From contig CACZPB010000207.1 of the NCBI GenBank assembly GCA_902782905.1, forward strand, positions 1-16,255: 16,255 bases of DNA, given 5' to 3'. Numbering within the stretch: position 1 is the first letter of the stretch; each line of letters opens with the position of its first letter. The position numbers were made by a program, and so were the translations under genes. Below the pieces are notes generated by a model that ran no database searches, was not told the origin of the DNA, and saw only the letters and a list, made by a program, of their open reading frames with translations. Positions 13,697 to 16,255 of the stretch are shown one piece after another. The DNA is from an uncultured bacterium. GTDB taxonomy: Bacteria > Cyanobacteriota > Vampirovibrionia > Gastranaerophilales > Gastranaerophilaceae.

Positions 13697-15310
13697 ATGA
13701 GCGTATACAAGTTAGCAAATCTTATTAGAGCGAGATTTCCAATGATTTATGTAACGACTTTTGAAGAAGATAGAGTTACAAAATATATAAAATCGGTAGT
13801 TACAGATGAAAAACAGGTAAAGTATCCAAGAGAAGTTTTTACTTGGGCTCAAACTACAGGATTATACAACAATACAACTGATAAAAAAATTACAGATACA
13901 GATGCGCCATGTAAAGCGTTAGATTTTATAAGAAAATATGACAAGGATGCTGTGTTTATTTTATATGATTTTCATACTAATTTTGGTGTAAAAAACAGAC
14001 AGCCTGATTATAATGTAATAAGAAAAATCAGAGACATAGTTCCTGATTTAAAATTGGGGACGGTTAGAAAAACGATATTCTTTGTATCTCCTGAACTTTT
14101 GATACCTGAATCATTACAAAAGGAAATTACAATTTATGATTTTCCGCTGCCGACTTTAGAAGAAATAAAGAATAAATTTAATAGTATGATTCAGCAAAAT
14201 GCAAGAGTGGCAAACGAGCTAAATGAAGAAGAAAAAGATAAACTTTGCAAAGCTGCATTGGGACTAACATTACAAGAGGCGGAGAGCGCTTTTGCACTTG
14301 CTATGGTTAATGATGGCAAAATTAATATTTCAGATTTGTCGGTAATTCTCGAGGAAAAAGTTCAAGTAATCAAGAAAACCGGTATCTTAGAATTTATTCG
14401 TTCGGATTACTCAATCAATGATATTGGCGGCTTGGATAATCTTAAAAACTGGCTTTTAAAACGAAATAATTCATGGTCTGAAAAAGCTAAAAAGTATTGT
14501 ATTCCTGCACCAAAAGGTGTACTTGTAACGGGTATCCCCGGTTGCGGAAAGAGCTTGACGGCAAAAGCAATGAGTACAATTTGGCAATTACCGCTATTGA
14601 AGCTCGACTTTGGCAAGGTTTTTTCCGGACTTGTAGGAAGTTCTGAAGAAAACATGAGAAGGGCTCTTGCAACAGCTGAAGCTGTTGCGCCGTCGATACT
14701 CTGGATTGATGAAATAGAAAAAGGATTGAGCGGACTCGGTTCAAACGGTGATAGTGGTGTATCTTCAAGAATATTTGGGCAGTTCTTGACTTGGATGCAA
14801 GAAAAAGAGTCACCTGTGTTTGTTATCGCGACAGCTAACAATATAAATTCTCTTCCTCCTGAGTTACTTAGAAAAGGACGTTTTGATGAAATTTTCTTTG
14901 TAGACTTGCCTACTTTAGATGAAAGAAAAGAGATATTTAAACTTCATCTTGAACGCAGATTGAAAGATAAAAATGTAGCAAGTGAAATCGTAACCGTGCC
15001 AAATCTCTGTGAAGAATTGGCTAAAATGACAGAAGGGTTTATCGGCTCGGAAATTGAGCAGGTTGTGGTTTCTTCTCTATGTGACGCCTTTTTTGAAAAC
15101 AGACCGCTTAGATTTGATGATTTGGCGAAGAATATTCAAACAACAGTTCCTCTATCTACGACACAGAGAGAACAAATCCTTGCTATAAGAGCTTGGGCAA
15201 ATGTTAGAGCTGTTTCAGCCACTAAAAAATCTAATTTGGATAAATACGCAAAAGTAATAGATGATAATAATGTATCATCAAGTAGAGGCGGAAGAACACT
15301 TGATTTTTAA
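13697..15310 (+). CDS. Ycf46-like AAA+ ATPase
   Basis: A 537-residue AAA+ protein resembling the cyanobacterial/plastid Ycf46 family. The N-terminal third (1-230) starts with a P-loop-free domain (L-A-N-L-I-R-A-R-F-P-M-I-Y-V-T-T-F-E-E-D). The ATPase core holds Walker A G279-I-P-G-C-G-K285-S, Walker B L-W-I-D338-E339, sensor 1 A-T-A-N-N (378-382), and arginine-finger candidates R392 and R395 in R-K-G-R-F-D-E, so it should hydrolyse ATP as an oligomer. The C-terminus has the lid helices (F-I-G-S-E-I-E-Q). In Synechocystis the family has been linked to inorganic carbon use, which cannot be its role in a non-photosynthetic cell. A very strong AAGGGGAGAGG ribosome binding site precedes the ATG by 5 bases. 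DUF1257 and DUF2997 genes follow in the same operon, so it may remodel a shared client. Confidence 0.88.
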   Translation: MSVYKLANLIRARFPMIYVTTFEEDRVTKYIKSVVTDEKQVKYPREVFTWAQTTGLYNNTTDKKITDTDAPCKALDFIRKYDKDAVFILYDFHTNFGVKNRQPDYNVIRKIRDIVPDLKLGTVRKTIFFVSPELLIPESLQKEITIYDFPLPTLEEIKNKFNSMIQQNARVANELNEEEKDKLCKAALGLTLQEAESAFALAMVNDGKINISDLSVILEEKVQVIKKTGILEFIRSDYSINDIGGLDNLKNWLLKRNNSWSEKAKKYCIPAPKGVLVTGIPGCGKSLTAKAMSTIWQLPLLKLDFGKVFSGLVGSSEENMRRALATAEAVAPSILWIDEIEKGLSGLGSNGDSGVSSRIFGQFLTWMQEKESPVFVIATANNINSLPPELLRKGRFDEIFFVDLPTLDERKEIFKLHLERRLKDKNVASEIVTVPNLCEELAKMTEGFIGSEIEQVVVSSLCDAFFENRPLRFDDLAKNIQTTVPLSTTQREQILAIRAWANVRAVSATKKSNLDKYAKVIDDNNVSSSRGGRTLDF

Positions 15311-15335
15311 CAGGTTAAAATAGGAGAATAAAATT

Positions 15336-15854
15336 ATGTCATGTACAGTAATAGCAGTGCCTTATGCGCTTGCTTGGGCAGTCGTTTCAGTCGCAGGAGT
15401 TGCTGTATCTGCAATAGAAAAGGCTACCCAAAATCATCATTTACAAAGCTCAACAACTGAGTGCAATGATGTATATGAGATAAAGGCAGAGCATTTTATA
15501 GAAAAAGATTTTGAGACACCTTTTGTGGATAAATCAATTCTTTTAAAGACATTAGAGGAGCATAACGTTGCCGGTATAACAGAAAATGGCGACAATATCA
15601 CCTGTAGGGTTGACAGTTATACTCTTAATTTTACAAAGCAAGAACAAGATAAGCCTTATACATTGAGGGTAACTTGCAGAGAAAAAGACAGTGCCGAAGA
15701 AAAAGTTGATGATTTGAGCTCAGAATACGCAATGAATGTACAAGAGGATGCTTATTTGCATATTATTGATAAGCTGAAAGAGAATAATATGCAAATTGAG
15801 GAAGAAGAAGTTCAGGACGACAATACAATTGTGTTAACAGTTAATATTGATTAA
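15336..15854 (+). CDS. DUF1257 (Ycf35-like) protein with N-terminal membrane helix
   Basis: A 172-residue protein. The C-terminal two thirds fit DUF1257/Ycf35: L-S-S-E-Y-A-M-N-V (about 126-134), then I-I-D-K-L-K-E-N-N-M-Q-I-E-E-E-E-V-Q-D-D-N-T-I-V-L-T-V, a helix followed by two strands as in that family. Unlike Ycf35 proteins I know of, it starts with a hydrophobic segment (about 5-26, V-I-A-V-P-Y-A-L-A-W-A-V-V) that could anchor it in the membrane or be an uncleaved signal. An acidic stretch (E-E-E-E) is near the end. The family has no firm biochemical function. AGGAG lies 9 bases before the ATG. It sits between the Ycf46-like and DUF2997 genes, a pairing also found in cyanobacteria. The family match is by eye. 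Confidence 0.75.
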   Translation: MSCTVIAVPYALAWAVVSVAGVAVSAIEKATQNHHLQSSTTECNDVYEIKAEHFIEKDFETPFVDKSILLKTLEEHNVAGITENGDNITCRVDSYTLNFTKQEQDKPYTLRVTCREKDSAEEKVDDLSSEYAMNVQEDAYLHIIDKLKENNMQIEEEEVQDDNTIVLTVNID

Positions 15855-15868
15855 TAAGGAAATAAATT

Positions 15869-16081
15869 ATGTCAGATAAAAAACTAAAGATTAAATTATT
15901 GCCAAACGGAGAAATCCAAATGGAAACACACGGTGTAAAAGGAAAGAAATGTCTTGATTATATTGATGTCTTGAAAAAGCTTGTGGACGTGAAAATTTTG
16001 GATACTCAACTTTCTCAGGAATATTATGAAACAGAGGCTGAAGTATCTAACTCTGATACTACAGAAATTAAGTTCGACTAA
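15869..16081 (+). CDS. DUF2997 small protein
   Basis: A 70-residue protein matching DUF2997. It has an N-terminal beta hairpin (K-I-K-L-L-P-N-G-E-I-Q-M-E-T), then G-V-K-G-K-K-C-L-D-Y-I (22-32) with a single conserved Cys28, a helix (V-L-K-K-L-V-D) and an acidic tail (Q-E-Y-Y-E-T-E-A-E-V). The G-x-x-G-x-x-C pattern is the family's hallmark. No cofactor site beyond the one cysteine is visible. AAGGA lies 8 bases upstream and the gap to the DUF1257 stop is 14 bp, so the three genes are co-transcribed. The acidic tail resembles the acidic end of the DUF1257 product; joint binding to a basic surface is conjecture. Confidence 0.82.
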   Translation: MSDKKLKIKLLPNGEIQMETHGVKGKKCLDYIDVLKKLVDVKILDTQLSQEYYETEAEVSNSDTTEIKFD

Positions 16082-16132
16082 ATGTATTAAGAGATGGATA
16101 AGCGGTTATAAATTAATAACAGTACAACGCAG

Positions 16133-16174
16133 TTCTCATCTGACCCGATTGGGGAAGATGTCCGGAGGACAGAA
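16133..16174 (+). ncRNA. Candidate structured RNA: compact three-way junction
   Basis: TTCT (16133-16136) pairs with AGAA (16171-16174) and encloses two hairpins. Hairpin 1: CATCT (16137-16141) pairs with AGATG (16156-16160), with a tandem GA/GA internal step (142-143 with 154-155), then CCC (144-146) with GGG (151-153) around a GATT loop. Hairpin 2: TCC (16161-16163) with GGA (16167-16169) around GGA, or GTCC/GGAC if G160 switches partner. Helices join almost without linkers. It lies between the DUF2997 stop and the ribosome binding site of the short frame at 16184, whose AAGGGG begins within the outer stem. It matches no riboswitch or ribozyme class I can name. Chance folding is possible. 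Confidence 0.35.
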
Positions 16175-16183
16175 GGGGAATAA

Positions 16184-16255
16184 ATGAAGAATAAATGGTT
16201 ATTCTCAGCAGAACGATGTAAAAAATGTAACGCATTTTTATATTGCATACTTTAA
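16184..16255 (+). CDS. Short cysteine-containing reading frame (23 aa), possible small protein or leader peptide
   Basis: An ATG with AAGGGG 5 bases upstream opens a 23-codon frame ending in TAA at the last base of the window. The peptide has a basic N-terminus and C12-K-K-C15 plus C21, a C-x2-C-x5-C spacing that could hold a metal or disulfide, and ends in a hydrophobic L-Y-C-I-L. It lies 102 bp after the DUF2997 gene on the same strand. A weak AT-rich inverted repeat (AAAAATG at 16221-16227, CATTTTT at 16233-16239) falls inside it, which could instead mark transcript end. So short a frame is weak evidence of coding on its own. Confidence 0.35.
   Translation: MKNKWLFSAERCKKCNAFLYCIL

Noticed and set aside
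14407..14841. 144- and 108-codon minus-strand frames opposite the AAA+ core
   Set aside because: They mirror the Walker A/B region of the Ycf46-like gene and show no family features.
16133..16174. tRNA, SRP RNA or hammerhead ribozyme reading of the folded region
   Set aside because: No acceptor stem or T-loop sequence, no SRP tetraloop consensus, and no CUGANGA/GAAA hammerhead core.
1..16255. CRISPR array, insertion sequence or prophage
   Set aside because: No regularly spaced repeats, no transposase or integrase, and no terminal inverted repeats were seen.

Overview
The window looks like chromosomal DNA from a low-GC, diderm, anaerobic, non-photosynthetic relative of the Cyanobacteria (Melainabacteria / Vampirovibrionia, most likely a gut Gastranaerophilales). 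This placement is inference. It rests on a Ycf46-type AAA+ ATPase next to DUF1257 (Ycf35-like) and DUF2997 genes, an LptF/LptG permease that implies an outer membrane, a cyanobacterial-style prokaryotic GshB, a fliW-csrA pair, and N-terminal 'I-x-F-(R)G' starts that I associate with this group. No rRNA, tRNA, CRISPR array or insertion sequence was recognised.

Left end (1-427): a GC-rich (45 of 90 bases), stem-forming stretch leads into a small plus-strand gene (131-427) whose protein carries an internal 17-residue duplication. It is convergent with the next block.

Minus-strand block (4257 down to 461): a glutathione synthetase-like ATP-grasp gene, then a secreted TPR protein with its own good sigma70 promoter, fliW, csrA, a cytoplasmic TPR protein and a UVR-motif coiled-coil protein. 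Genes are nearly abutting from fliW onward. The CsrA has a tail almost as long as its core, and no flagellar structural gene is in view.

Plus-strand envelope/sugar block (4493-9873): two membrane proteins of unknown function (354 and 857 aa) that share a membrane domain ending in a P-x-x-L-x-x-G-x-D-I-x-x-x-Y motif, followed with a 17-bp overlap by a cytoplasmic GH13 glycosidase. The three are almost certainly co-transcribed. An Fsr-like MFS exporter follows, with a perfect TATAAT placed so that its mRNA may be leaderless.

Plus-strand operon (11125-16081, possibly to 16255): LptF/LptG-type permease (TTG start), a membrane-anchored ComEA-like helix-hairpin-helix protein, an NrdG-like radical SAM activase (GTG start inside the preceding stop), a Ycf46-like AAA+ ATPase, a DUF1257 protein with an N-terminal membrane helix, and a DUF2997 protein. 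A short RNA segment that can fold into a linker-free three-way junction comes next, then a 23-codon cysteine-bearing reading frame with a good ribosome binding site. The radical SAM / AAA+ / DUF1257 / DUF2997 set is the best candidate here for an uncharacterised system: an activase without a visible glycyl radical enzyme partner, paired with a remodelling ATPase.
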